Numbered from the stretch's first letter, positions 12,316 to 23,349 are shown. The stretch is 64,000 nucleotides of DNA from Puccinellia tenuiflora (GCA_012064385.1 QRDG01001363.1:64704-128703), one strand, 5' to 3'. Notes: a model not told the origin generated them from the letters alone. Made by a program: numbers and translations.

Positions 12316-12453
12316 CAAACCTTAATTACAGATTGGAGAAACCGGATTCCCCTCCCTCCCGCCGCCGGAGCAGCATGCGGTGGGAGAGGAGGACCAGCAC
12401 GGGTGGAAAGCAAGATCGCTTTTCCTCTCTTGGTGGCTGCTTGGAGGAACCGA

Positions 12454-14526
12454 CACTACTAGGAAAAGACCTATCTGTGGCGCACCTTTTTGGAATTCTG
12501 TGGCGCATCCTGGAAAAAGTGGGATGCGCCACAAACATCTCGCCACTAAAATATATTTCTGTGGCGCATGCCGATGGTGCGCCACAGAAATACCCAGATT
12601 CTGTGGCGCACCCATAACCGTGTGCCACAGAAATATTTCAGTGGCGCACCTACCACCATGCGCCACAGATTTTTTTTTGAATTTCAAAAAAAGGGCGGCC
12701 AGATCTAGATCTAGCCGCCGGAATTTCGCCGGAATTTCGTCGGAGCTCGTCGGAGGCCGTGTTGCCGTGGGTGGAGGAGGGGGTCGCCAGAGGTGGGTGG
12801 GTGGAGGATGGGGGTCGTCGGAGATGGTGGAGGAGGAGAAGGATGTCGCCGGAGGAGGTCGCCGGGGTGGAGGAGGAGGTCGCCGGAGGTGGTGGTGGAG
12901 GTCGCCGGGGTGGAGGAGGAGGTCGCCGGGGTGGTGGAGGAGGTCGCCGGAGGTGGAGGTCGCCGGGGTTGTGGAGGAGGTCGCCGGAGGTGGAGGTGGA
13001 GGAGGAGGAGAGAAGATGTGGAGGAGAGGAGAGGAGAGGAGAATGAGGATGGAGGAGAAGGGGAGAGGAGAATTGGAGGAGAAGGGGAGAGGATAAGTGG
13101 AGGAGAGGAGAAGGGGGGACGAGAAGTGGAGGGAGAAGTGGAGGAGAGAAGGGGAGAGGATAAGTGGAGGAGACGAGAAGTGGACGAGAAGTGGAGGGAT
13201 GCGCCACAAACATCTCACCACTAAAATATATTTCTGTGGCGCATGCCAATGGTGCGCCACAGAAATACCCAGATTCTGTGGCGCACCCATAACCGTGTGC
13301 CACAGAAATATTTCTGTGGTGCACCTACCACCATGCGCCACCGATTTTTTTTTTGAATTTCAAAAAAAGGGCGGCCAGATCTAGATCTAGCCGCCGGAAT
13401 TTCGCCGAAATTTCGTCGGAGCTCGTCGGAGGTCGTGTTGCCGTGGGTGGAGGAGGGGGTCGCCAGAGGTGGGTGGGTGGAGGATGGGGGTCGTCGGAGA
13501 TGGTGGAGGAGGAGAAGGATGTCGCCGAAGGAGGTCGCCGGGGTGGAGGAGGAGGTCGCCGGACGTGGAGGTGGAGGTCGCCGGAGGTGGTGGTGGAGGT
13601 CGCCGGAGGTGGAGGTCGCCGGGGTGGAGGAGGAGGTCGCCGGGGTTGTGGAGGCGGTCGCCGGGGTTGTAGAGGCGGTCGCCGGAGGTGGAGGTCGCCG
13701 GGGTTGTGGAGGAGGTCGCCGGAGGTGGAGGTGGAGGAGGAGGAGAGAAGATGTGGAGGAGAGGAGAGGAGAGGAGAAGGAGGATGGAGGAGAAGTGGAG
13801 GAGACGAGAAGTGGAGGAGAGAAGGGGAAAAGAGAGGGATAAGGGTGTGCCGGCGGGATTCAAATTCGAATCCCGCCCAACAATTTTGTGGTGCATATGT
13901 TGATATGCGCCACAGAACTGTCTTCTCTATTTTTTTGATTTTGCAGGAAAATTTCTTCAAACGGCCATAACTTTTTTTTATTTTGGAATTTTGAGAATCT
14001 GAGAAAAGTCCAACCGGGTAAACCCGGGTGAGGGCGGTTCCGAAATTTTCTCTAGTTTTTTTTGAGATATTGAACGCATTTTTTCGATGTCGTATGCAAA
14101 AGTTATGGCCGTTTTAATATTTTTCACCTACTTTTGGAAAAAAAGTCAAAATGTGTATTTGAAAATTTTCCTAACAAGTAGTCCTAAACCTTCCCTACAT
14201 CTAAAAGGATTTTATTTTTTGAATTTTTTATCATTTTTTTCACTTGGTGCAAAACTAAAAAGGCGATGGGGGGGGGGGGGGGGGGATGGGATCTGTTTTC
14301 AATAATTCTGTGGCCCCATGCGCCGCAGAAAGTCACATTTCTGTGGCGCATGGGTTTAGATGCGACACAGAAAGCCATATTTCTGTGATGCATCTAGGTA
14401 CATGCGCCACAACGGCGCATGGGGGCGCATGGCTATTTGATGCGTCACAGAAAATATTACTGTGACGCATGGCTATTTGGTGCGCCACAAAATCAGTTTC
14501 CAACTATAACTAGTTTCATAGTAGTG
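12454..14526. mobile_element. Non-autonomous CACTA element (2073 bp)
   Basis: It starts cactactaggaaaagacc and ends in the inverse, ctagtttcatagtagtg. The 3-bp duplication cga lies at 12451-12453 and 14527-14529, as expected for the CACTA (En/Spm) superfamily. Both subterminal regions carry many copies of a TGTGGCGCA/TGCGCCACA unit in both orientations, the expected transposase-binding repeats. The interior is a purine-rich minisatellite (ggtcgccgg-ggtggagga units) and an AT-rich right part with a run of about 17 G near 14270. There is no transposase. It inserted inside the right target duplication of the poly(A) retrosequence, about 0.7 kb upstream of the kinase start codon. Confidence 0.93.
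12521..13846 (+). repeat. Tandem duplication of about 675 bp inside the CACTA element
   Basis: The block starting gggatgcgccacaaacatct at 12521 recurs at 13196, an offset of 675 bp. Each copy has a TGTGGCGCA cluster, a short A/T spacer, a direct agatctagatctag unit and a long GGAGGT/GGTCGCCGG minisatellite. Long open frames in both directions over this region are a composition artefact. Confidence 0.85.
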
Positions 14527-14532
14527 CGAGAT

Positions 14533-15257
14533 GACTGGGCAAGGTTAGATTGTACATGAGTACGTATGTTCAAGGTATAGCAGGTCGTTTTCGGCGGGCG
14601 TATGATTGGCGTACGGTTCCGTACGACGCCGCTTCTTGGAAGCTGCGCGCACGACTCGGTTTTTTCATCGCCCGTCGTTGTGATAGACGGCGATAGTCTG
14701 CCTTTTCCACTACCGGCCGAGCCGCCGAAGGAGAAGGAAGATAACCTAAAGATATACTAGGAGCGGAACAAACACGCAAAATCTTTACCTACATACACCC
14801 ATGATACCATCTTTCGCACGCACCACGATAGATATCCATTTGACGACGGGACAGGTGTCATCGCAGTATACGATAAAAAAGCAAATGTTAATCCACGTAC
14901 GGTACCGTGCTCAACCGCCTCGTCTCTCAGATGAACAGCACCTTGCCGCGCAAATCATCCATCAGAAACAAACAAAACCCATCCACGCGCACGCGCCCAC
15001 CGGACGGACGGACCCGCAGCAGAGTGAGTGCTCTGCTCACCCCCCGCGCGCGCCGCCATCCCTTGCCGTCTCATTCCACGCGCTTCCCGGCTCCTCTTAT
15101 AACCGCCGCGCACGCGCAACCTACCTGAGAGACAATTCCAGAGCAAACACACCAGCGACCCAGCGCCCAAGCCGCGCGCGCCGCATCGATCTGACCACCT
15201 CTGTCCGATCGAATCGATCGATCGATCCGCCACCGCCAGCACCGGGGGAGCGGAGGG
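14533..15257 (+). promoter_or_regulatory. Upstream region and 5' UTR of the CIPK gene
   Basis: This is about 725 bp of apparently unique DNA between the CACTA element and the kinase ATG. It turns GC-rich from about 14900. A TATA-like ttataa lies at 15097-15102, and the segment from about 15130 to 15257 looks like a 5' UTR (ends gggggagcggaggg before the ATG). The nested transposons at 3018-14526 now form the distal upstream flank. No specific factor-binding site is claimed. Confidence 0.45.
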
Positions 15258-18200
15258 ATGGCGGAGGGGAGGAGGACGACGCGGGTGGGGCGGTACGAGC
15301 TGGGCAAGACCATCGGGGAGGGCACCTTCGCCAAGGTCAAGATCGCCAGGGACACCCGCGACGGCGCCGCGTGCGCCATCAAGGTCCTCGACCGCAACCA
15401 CGTCCTCCGACACAAGATGGTCGAGCAGGTCCACCCCCCATCTCCCCTCCCCCTCTCCGATCCCACTCCAATTCTGCTACCTACCTACCTCCTTCCTTCG
15501 TTCGTTTGGGGAATCTTCAATTCTTCATTATCTATCCAGGCTAGCAACTGCAGTTGTTGGATTGGAAAAACAAAGCGTATAAATTACGACCGGGAGGTTG
15601 GCTTGATTAGAAAAAGAATGTCGCGGGTGTGTGTACGATTGCCACGAAACTCCGGACGCCCGCGTCTCTGTCATGCCCGAGATTCTTTATTTTTAATTAT
15701 TATTATGTGTGTGGGGGAAAGTCGAGAGCGCATCGTCTGTCTGTCTCGTCGCGTGTCTGTGTGGCTGCTGCTAGCTACCTAGCCTTGCTCAAGTTAATTA
15801 GCTACGGATTGGAAATTGCGACTCGTCGAATTAGCTGCGCGAAATGGTTGAGGAGCCATTCAGAAACTGTATCATATCACCCACGCCAAGCTGATTCAGC
15901 ACAAGTGGGTTTTGTCTGTCGGATGTCAGTATGTTCTTCAGGTCTCTGTGCAGATCAAGATGTGGTCTGCCACAGCTGCTACATGTCCAGCTCTTGATTT
16001 AACTCGTCTAGTATCCCTACATATTTGGTCGGATTCTGAGACTGAACATCTCTTCTACCTTTTTTTCAGATCAAACGGGAGATCGCCACAATGAAGCTGA
16101 TAAGACACCCAAACGTCGTTCAGTTGCACGAGGTATGCTGTAAACCCTTCGCAGGGACACTATATTTGCGTAGTCACAGTCGTATTTTATATCTGTTAAC
16201 TCATTCAGCGTATGTGCATTCCATAGGTTATGGCTAGCAAATCCAAGATATACATGGTTCTTGACTTTGTTGACGGAGGCGAGCTGTTTGATAAGATCGT
16301 AAGGCACTCAACCTTGTTTGCTAGATGTTATGGCTTTTACTTTGAGCGTGGTCCTCTGTACACATCAATGGTTAGTTGTTACTGATTTATCAATTATCAT
16401 TGTTACCGTGGACAATTAGGTCAACTCTGGGAGGCTTGGAGAAGATGAAGCCAGAAGATACTTCCACCAACTTATAAATGCAGTTGATTATTGCCATAGT
16501 CGTGGAGTGTACCACAGAGATCTCAAGGTTTGCCAATTATCCTCCCTGATGTATGTAACTTCTATATGAATGCTCTGCAGTACATTTCCTTACTCATGGA
16601 TGTTTTATGTGCCATTGCAGCCAGAAAACCTGCTCCTTGACTCATATGGATCTCTCAAGGTCTCAGACTTTGGTCTCAGTGCATTCTCGCTGCAAACAAA
16701 AGTATGATCTCTCCCTAGTAGGGTAGTAGCTAGAAATATGCATCTTTGGTTGAATGGACATTTTGGGGGTTTACCAGTATTCTTCTTCAGGGTTATTGAC
16801 TTCACCTGAGCGCTCCACAAAATAATTTGTTAAACTATATGCTAAAAGAGAATTTCAGATCGGTACTTTTTGTGTTTGTAAAACGAGAAACAGTTGAGAA
16901 AAAGAGTATTGATCTGACCTCCTGTGATTCGTTTTCTTATAGGAGGACGGACTTCTGCATACTGCTTGTGGAACTCCAAATTATGTTGCACCTGAGGTGA
17001 ATTTTTCGTCTTCTGTTGCTAATCGTGTTTCTACCTTGTCTACAAAATGTGCTTCAAGAGGTGTAACCATTATACTATTTCTTCAGGTGCTTGCTGATAA
17101 AGGTTATGATGGTATGGCTGCTGATGTGTGGTCCTGCGGCATAATCTTATTTGTCCTTATGGCTGGGTATTTACCCTTTGATGACGCCAACTTAATGACT
17201 CTGTACAAATTGGTAAGTTCCTGTAATAGGCATACCTTGCTTGTCCTACGAAATTCCTACTAATAAGACTGTTGATGTTTTCTTTACAGATCACCAGAGC
17301 TAATGTTACTTGTCCACCATGGTTTTCTACTGGCGCGAGAAATCTTATTAAGCGCATTATTGATCCCAATCCTCAGACTGTAAGTGTCAATTAAATGTTA
17401 TGCTGACAAGTGAATTCTGTATTAGAGGCTTTAATTTGACAAAATAATGAATTTTATGCTTTTTTTTTTGCAGAGGATAACAATTGCAGAAATTTTGGAA
17501 GATGAATGGTTCAAAAAGGACTATAAACCACCACATTTTGAGCAAAATGACGATGTGAGCCTTGAAGATGTCGATGCTGCATTTGATAGTTCAGAGGTAA
17601 TACAATCTGAATGTCGTTTCCTTGTATGCAGTCTGCTGTACCAGACATATTATGTTTTAAAGGCATCGCTTATTTTATTATCTTTTTTTACAGGAACATC
17701 TTGTGGCGGAGAAAAGAGAGAAACCAGAATCCATGAATGCATTTGCTCTTATTGCAAGGTCGCAGGGATTCAACCTTGGAAATTTGTTTGAGAAAGAGAT
17801 GATGGTAGGTTTGGAGAACCGTAGATTTATAATTCTCCTCAGATTGCACTTGATGTTAGTATACTTTTGATAGTGTGATATTCCTGATAGTCTTAATGTC
17901 GTTACTGAAGTAGTAACGAACGGGGTAGGTATCGTGCTGCTATTCAATTTATTGCCCCTTTTGAGAAATCTCGGCGTCTTCTTGGGCACTAATTTGTACT
18001 ATTGGCAAACCTTATTGGTTCTCAAATAATAGCATCCTTCCTTATATAGGGAATGGTAAAACGGGAAACATCCTTTGCGTCCCAACGTACACCACAAGAG
18101 ATTATGTCTAAAATAGAGGACGCATGCGGGCCTCTTGGTTTCAATGTGCGCAAACAAAATTATAAGGTATATATTGGGTTCCTCGCACTTTTGTGTTGGA

Positions 18201-18877
18201 ATTTATGCAGTTCAAGACTTACACTGTTTCTATTCTTTTTTTTTTATCTTCCAGATGAAATTGAAAGGTGACAAGACTGGTAGAAAAGGCCACTTGTCTG
18301 TAGCAACGGAGGGTACCAGCTCTATCATCAATATTGAGAGATTAAAATCTTAGTTTAGAAAGCCTAGTTAAATTTGCTATTACATCTAAACTAAATTCTT
18401 TCAACTGACTACAATATCTGAAAAGATAAAATAAATTACTGTTTTTGAAAAGCCTACCCGATGTTGCAAACTAAAGCTATTGTTTTATAATGGTGAAGTA
18501 TTTCCTTTCGCTTCTCCTTTGAAGTGTGAATCATTCTATGCTGGTATTCTTGCGTTCGAACATTTTATCTGCTTAACTATGTGCCTGATAATTACGCACC
18601 TTCTTTTGAAGGTTTTTGAGGTTGCTCCATCACTCCATATGGTTGAGCTTCGTAAAACTGGAGGGGACACCTTGGAGTTTCACAGTGTATGATCCCGACT
18701 GTTACATTTTTCATTATAAGTGCCATTAGTTATGAACTAATCTTAGACATAATCACTTCCAAATAAGTAACACCGTTTCTTCAAAATTGCATGCAGTTCT
18801 ACAAGAGTTTCTCGACAGAATTAAAAGACATAGTGTGGAAATCTGAATCTGACACAAGTAAAAAACAGACACGGTAA
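15258..18877 (+). CDS. CIPK9: CBL-interacting protein kinase, CIPK9-like (14 exons)
   Basis: SnRK3-type Ser/Thr kinase activated by calcineurin-B-like calcium sensors; the clade acts in potassium and nutrient signalling. Exons: 15258-15428, 16070-16132, 16227-16298, 16420-16527, 16621-16701, 16943-16996, 17087-17212, 17290-17379, 17474-17596, 17694-17804, 18050-18166, 18255-18311, 18612-18686, 18797-18877. All are phase 0 and give 442 residues. Visible parts are the glycine loop GEGTFAKV, Lys42 (AIKVL), HRDLKPEN (catalytic Asp136), DFG at 154-156, an activation loop ending APE at 183, the CBL-binding NAF motif at 311-313, and a C-terminal phosphatase-interaction region. Length and intron pattern fit the CIPK3/9/23 clade; REDG/KEDG-LLHTACGTPNYVAPE and the linker point to CIPK9. 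Oddity: after exon 12 the sequence is GAG-GGTACC, so the expected GT donor is displaced by one G (see findings). CIPK assignment is firm, the number less so. Confidence 0.9.
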
Positions 18878-20200
18878 GCATCGATGTTCCAATGCTCTCC
18901 TAACTGTAGTACTCTGCCCTGTTCTATTCCACTTGATCCTCTCTTGACAATTTTTTTACATTGTCCAGATGATACCTCATGGAACTGGGCCTGTCTTCTG
19001 GTGCCATATCAATGGACCGTATCTTCAGATGATAAAACTGGGCACTGTACATTTTTCTGGCACCAAATCAACAGTCCATCTCTTCTACTCAAAGACGGCG
19101 CCCTCTTTTTCTACCGAGCGCAATTGTACACATACATATACAAAGAGGCCCTCCCGTAGATGCTCACTGTATCGCAATGTGGATGTCTAAGGCATCCTAA
19201 ATGCTTTGGTTGGCACCAGGGTTGTGTGCCTTTACCTTTGTAATTGAAAGTATCTAAGGATCGAAAGATGAATAATTGTAGTTTAGAGTAAATAAGTGTG
19301 CAACTTCGCACATCTGACCTCTGGGATTTGTGCTTTGGTGGGGATACCTGTCATACATGCCTGATCAGCAATATGTCAGGTATGATCTCGTGCAGATTTA
19401 GTTTGTTTACTGACCTTATAAATTATTTTTTGTCCACTTTCTCTCAAGTACACTTATGACATGTATGATTGCTCTTAAACAAAGCCCTGTACTACAAATT
19501 AAAAGACCAAAATGTACATGTAGCGGTTGCAGCCTCTTTCTTGGCCCATCCCATTATCCTCGAGGTAGCTCTCGGTTGCTAGAATGAGGAACTTACATGT
19601 GCCTGTCTATAAAGGAAAGTACATCCATGATCGGCCGAAGACGGTTAACAAGACGTTTCATGTAATCCTGTAGATAACGACGTAAAAATCAATTTTGTAA
19701 ACAACATTGCACAGAATGATAGATAAAAAATCTTTTAATTCCTCTGGGTTTTCTTTCCTTTTGGGATGAATCTCTTAATTACATTGTTCGTTGAATCCCA
19801 ACTCATTGTCTTTGTTATGGGAAGAATCATGAAAGATAATCATATGTTCGCGTTGAAATACTTTATGTCATGCGGATGAACAAGGTGATCTACTTTTTGT
19901 GCTTATACGTTGAATCTTTTCGAAGCCTATGGCATGGTTGACTGGTATCTTTTCAAAGGCATATTTTTGGCCATGGGCTTTTCCTTTATTTAGGTAAAAT
20001 AAGGCATGTTTTTACCTAGGTCAAATATGTTGTGCGTTAATGGGAAACTCCTAGATTCATTCACTCCTACCCGGGGAATTCGGCAAGGTGACTCTCATCC
20101 GTCGTTGGGGCTCACGCTGTGTCTCTTGTCTTGAATGATGGAAGTGCCACACAGAATCTCTTCATGAGTCAAATCTGCATAAAGGTGTCAGGGGTGTCAT
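18878..20200 (+). other. Kinase 3' UTR and intergenic DNA
   Basis: About the first 400 bp are probably 3' UTR. They are AT-rich, with aataa-type signals such as gtaaataagt near 19288, but no single poly(A) site can be assigned. The rest to the hAT MITE at 20201 shows no gene or recognisable transposon end. Confidence 0.4.
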
Positions 20201-20468
20201 TAGTGCTGGCCATGGGCAGTCAGGCCCGAAAAAGCCTGAGTAGGCCCGGCCTGACTGTGCCATCGGCCCGGTCTCAGGCATGGATTTTGAGCTCGACGGT
20301 CGGGCTGGGATCGGGCTTACGCGAAACACTTTTTTAGCTGCGGTCGGGCCGGGCCGGTCGGGCTCGGGCCCGATATCTGTGCCCCGACAGTCGGGTCGGG
20401 CCGGGCTCGGGCCTAGTTTTTCTGCGTCGGGCCTTTTCTAGGCCCGGCCCGAGAAATGGCAAGGTATA
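20201..20468. mobile_element. hAT-type MITE (268 bp)
   Basis: A perfect 8-bp duplication ggtgtcat (20193-20200 and 20469-20476) flanks a unit starting tagtgctggccat and ending, read inward, tataccttgccat. The interior is dense in GGGCC/GGCCC and CGGGC motifs that can fold back. The 8-bp duplication and subterminal repeats indicate hAT. There is no coding capacity. Confidence 0.85.
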
Positions 20469-20476
20469 GGTGTCAT

Positions 20477-21034
20477 ACTTGTTGTTTGCACATGAAAGTC
20501 TCTTACTTTAAAGTCCTCGTTGGATCAAGTTTTGGTTGTGAAAGAGACACTGACTAATTATGGAAAAGCAACATGTCAGTTGAGTCCAGCCAAGTATTTT
20601 GTTCTTATTTGAGAATGGTTACAATACTAGAGATGAAATAATGGTTATGGTTATCCACCAAGTGGTAGAGAATATTTTCTGATGACAAGTTCTTGGGAAT
20701 ACCAATTCTCGAGAGAGAATTCCAATGCAGCAAAGAAAAATATGATCAAAATACTTGTGGATTGGACAGAAAATATTTATCTTCCACGGGTAAGAAAATT
20801 CTTATCCGTCGGTCCTCGAGGCTCTTCCGACCTATGCTATGAGAGTAATCAAATTCTTGGTGGTCTTTGTGATGATCTCACACAAATGATTTGAAAATTT
20901 TGGCGGGGAGATGAAAAATAACAAACGAATGCCCAAGATATTTTTGGAGGGTAGAAACAGATGAGATCAAGGACTAAAGGGTTTATTGTGATAGTGTTTG
21001 CATGGCACATATTTTTTTATTATGTTGCATAAAG
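20477..21034. other. Intergenic DNA, nothing recognised
   Basis: AT-rich sequence without a supported gene. The frame at 20682-20894 shows no known domain. A weak resemblance to the tail of a retroelement polyprotein around 20500-20940 was considered but could not be supported. Confidence 0.3.
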
Positions 21035-21036
21035 TA

Positions 21037-21160
21037 CTTCCTCCGTTCCAAAATAATTAACATAGATTTATCTAAATAAAAATATATCTAGACATGATTT
21101 AGTGTGTACGTACATCAATATTTAGACAAATCTGCGTCAAGTATTTTGGAACAGAGTAAG
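21037..21160. mobile_element. Stowaway MITE (Tc1/Mariner), 124 bp
   Basis: The unit begins cttcctccgttccaaaata and ends tattttggaacagagtaag, the familiar Stowaway inverted repeat (one arm with several mismatches). It is flanked by the TA duplication at 21035-21036 and 21161-21162. It has no coding capacity; the partner transposase would be Mariner-like. Confidence 0.88.
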
Positions 21161-21425
21161 TATATATTACAAGTAGTCAGATTATTTGAAAACAAACTCA
21201 TGTATGTGTTTGCATTCGTCTTGTTTATACACAATAGTGTATAGATACATCAATATTTAGACAAAGTTATGTCAAGTATTTTAAAATAAGAGGAAGTATA
21301 TATTACAAATAGTCGAAAACAAAATTATGTATGTGTTCGTATTCGTCTTGTTTTCTGCAATTTGTGCAAGGCAGAGGAAGTATACATTACAAATGGTCGA
21401 AAACAAAATTATGTATGTGTACGCG
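21155..21425 (+). repeat. Three direct copies of a MITE end plus flank
   Basis: A segment built of the MITE right end (gtaagtatatattacaa or gaggaagtatatattacaaa) followed by tagtcgaaaacaaaattatgta and gtgttcgtattcgtcttgtt recurs at about 21155-21240, 21289-21365 and 21373-21421. The first copy is the most diverged. Part of a second MITE body (about 21235-21290) lies between copies 1 and 2. Confidence 0.7.
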
Positions 21426-21771
21426 ACACAAAATGCCAACCACACGTGTCATGTGGTCCCCGGGAACCCCTGTAATGAATGCTTATCATATATCAAGATT
21501 TGAGGTTGCTAACAGAGCTTGCCGCTCTGTGCTTTCATCCTTCGTGGAGGGGCTTATAAACAGGTTTATTTTGTCTTAGCCGAGCGATGTGGTACTAATA
21601 CATGAAGTAGCACCAGAAATCGAAGGTGTGGTGCCTTCCGTGGTGCACTGGGCTGTATTTTGGCCCAGCATGCTCTAAAATTAACCCATGATTTATTGCC
21701 TTACCAATCATGGACCTGCATCGACAAACAGTCTGGTACTAGGTACAAATATACTACTAGCGGGCCAGTCT
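21426..21771. other. Intergenic DNA, nothing recognised
   Basis: About 350 bp between the MITE-linked repeats and the Mutator-type element. No gene, RNA gene or transposon terminus was found. Confidence 0.35.
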
Positions 21772-21780
21772 TAACCTAAA

Positions 21781-22930
21781 GGGAAACGCTGTACAGCCCC
21801 CGGACGATGATCGTCCGGGTCAACACGCGCCACGCGACCCATTCCTTATCCCTTCCCTTCGCTCTCTCTCCTCCCCCCGTTTCTTTTCCATTCGCTCCCC
21901 TCCATGCGCCGCGCTTCCAGGCCGTCGCCGCGCGCCTCCCGGCCCGCCGCCGTGCGCCTTCCCAGCAGCCACCGCGCACCTCCCTGGCAGCCGCCGCACG
22001 CATCCCCGGTCAGCCGGCAGCTGCCGTCGTGTGCCTCCCCCGGCCCGGTCGCCTCGCCGCGGACCTGCGCGCCTCTGCGCCCCGGCCGCCGCCGTCGCGT
22101 GGCTCACTCGGCCCGGCCGCCGCCGCCATGTGGCTCACTCGGCCCGGCCGTCGCCGTGCCCCTCGAGCAGCTCCAGCCCCTGGGTGAGGTCGAGCTCGTC
22201 TCCACTACCAGCTCCAGCACAGCAGCAGCCCCAACGCCCTTCTCCGGCCATATTCGGCTCCGGCCACTGGCCCGCTTGGTGCTGCCGCAACCCACAAGCA
22301 ACCGCGGGGTGGGGGTGCTACGACCAACCGGTGGCGGTGCTACCAAAGGCCGGAGGCAGTGCTACAAGAGTCCAGCGGCGATGCTACCACCGCCAGGCCG
22401 CGGTGCTACCTTGGGCGGCGCTACTGCCAGCGGCGTGCTCCGAGAGGCTAGCAGGGATGCTACCTACGGCGTTAGGTGTTGCTACCACAAGCCATCGGGT
22501 ATGCTACTTTGACGGTGGTGTCGTGCTGCTCGTGTCGCTGGCTCTGCTCCTCCGCCGATACAATATAACATTTTTTTTGCTACAATTGTTCTATGATTTT
22601 TGCTACCGTAGCATAATTTTTTTGCTACGAGGTCTCCGGCGAGACCTCCGGCGAGACCCGACTTTTTTTATGTTTTCTGGACGAACCGTTTTTTGCTACA
22701 ATGAAGCAAAAGCGGGTTGTTTTGTAGCAAATATGGGATGCTGTGTAGCAAAAGTGGGATTTGGGAGGATTTTCCGATTTGCTACAATACTACAAAATTC
22801 TTATTACAATGAACCGTTTTTTGCTGCAGTGTAGCAATTGCGGGATTAGGGGACGAATAGGGACACGTGTTGGCTCCTGGACCCGGGGGATTTTTGCCCC
22901 AAATCCCCCGGGGGACGCCCAGCAGTGCCC
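21781..22930 (+). mobile_element. Non-autonomous Mutator-type element (1150 bp)
   Basis: A 9-bp duplication taacctaaa (21772-21780 and 22931-22939) flanks a unit starting gggaaacgctgtacagcccc and ending in a weak inverse (gacgcccagcagtgccc). Nine-base duplications are typical of Mutator-like elements. The left half is very GC-rich and open in several frames (Pro/Arg/Ala-rich). The middle and right parts repeat GCTAC at short intervals between about 22250 and 22830. No transposase is present. It could be a Pack-MULE carrying GC-rich genic sequence, but no donor gene was recognised. Confidence 0.7.
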
Positions 22931-22939
22931 TAACCTAAA

Positions 22940-23337
22940 GGCTGATGTGACTAAAAAAACTATGCATGTTGTAGGAAAAGGTTCAAAATTACGAGATAGT
23001 CTTAACGTCCGAAATCATATAATAAAAAAATTCTGATCTTACGTAAGATCCGCTCACAAAGCCTTCCCCTGGCGCTATGTGATGTTTGTAGGTATTTCCC
23101 TGCTTGTCCGTTGTTGCAAGAAGAAGAAAAGTGTCTCCCACTCGTCACTTGCTGCAACGAAAAGACAAATGGGTGAGAATCTGTAAAAGAAGAGAACACG
23201 TAATTGTGGAATGATGTGGTTTTTTATTTTTAAATAAATATTTGCACACGTTGAACTGGGCCATGTGAGTCAGAAATTTCTAACTGTAAGATCATAAAAA
23301 CATGGTATTTAATTTAGTGAAAAACATGCCGATAAGT
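22940..23337. other. Intergenic DNA, nothing recognised
   Basis: About 400 bp with a small palindrome (gatcttacgtaagatc, 23036-23051) and no gene. It ends at the target duplication of the LINE remnant. Confidence 0.35.
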
Positions 23338-23349
23338 TTTTTTTGTAAT

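Larger units (their letters stand above)
3018..12445 (-). mobile_element. Poly(A)-tailed retrosequence (about 850 bp, split by an LTR element)
   Basis: On the minus strand a sequence ends in a poly(A) tract (poly-T at about 3020-3029), preceded by a 3' end typical of LINE-mobilised transcripts (AATGAGAC motif). Its pieces are 3018-3743 and 12321-12445; the LTR element between them carries its own caaac duplication. The 11-bp target duplication ggaaccgagat is at 3007-3017 on the left. On the right it is ggaaccga at 12446-12453 plus gat at 14530-14532, because a CACTA element later jumped into it. At about 850 bp without a reverse transcriptase it could be a 5'-truncated or non-autonomous LINE, a SINE-like unit, or a processed copy of a transcript. 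Open frames such as 3741-3451 and 3526-3047 (minus) show no recognised domain. Confidence 0.75.

Noticed and set aside
12322..13970. Several long proline- or glycine-rich open frames on both strands (up to 339 codons)
   Set aside because: They lie inside the CACTA minisatellite; simultaneous openness of up to five frames follows from the GGAGGT/GGTCGCCGG repeats, with no domain or codon signal.
14801..15544. Plus-strand frame of 247 codons overlapping the CIPK start
   Set aside because: It is a different frame over the GC-rich promoter, leader and first exon; the kinase frame explains the sequence and this one has no domain.
21807..22834. Long Pro/Arg/Ala-rich frames
   Set aside because: GC composition inside a transposon; overlapping frames, no recognised protein. 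Capture of a real gene fragment remains possible but unsupported.
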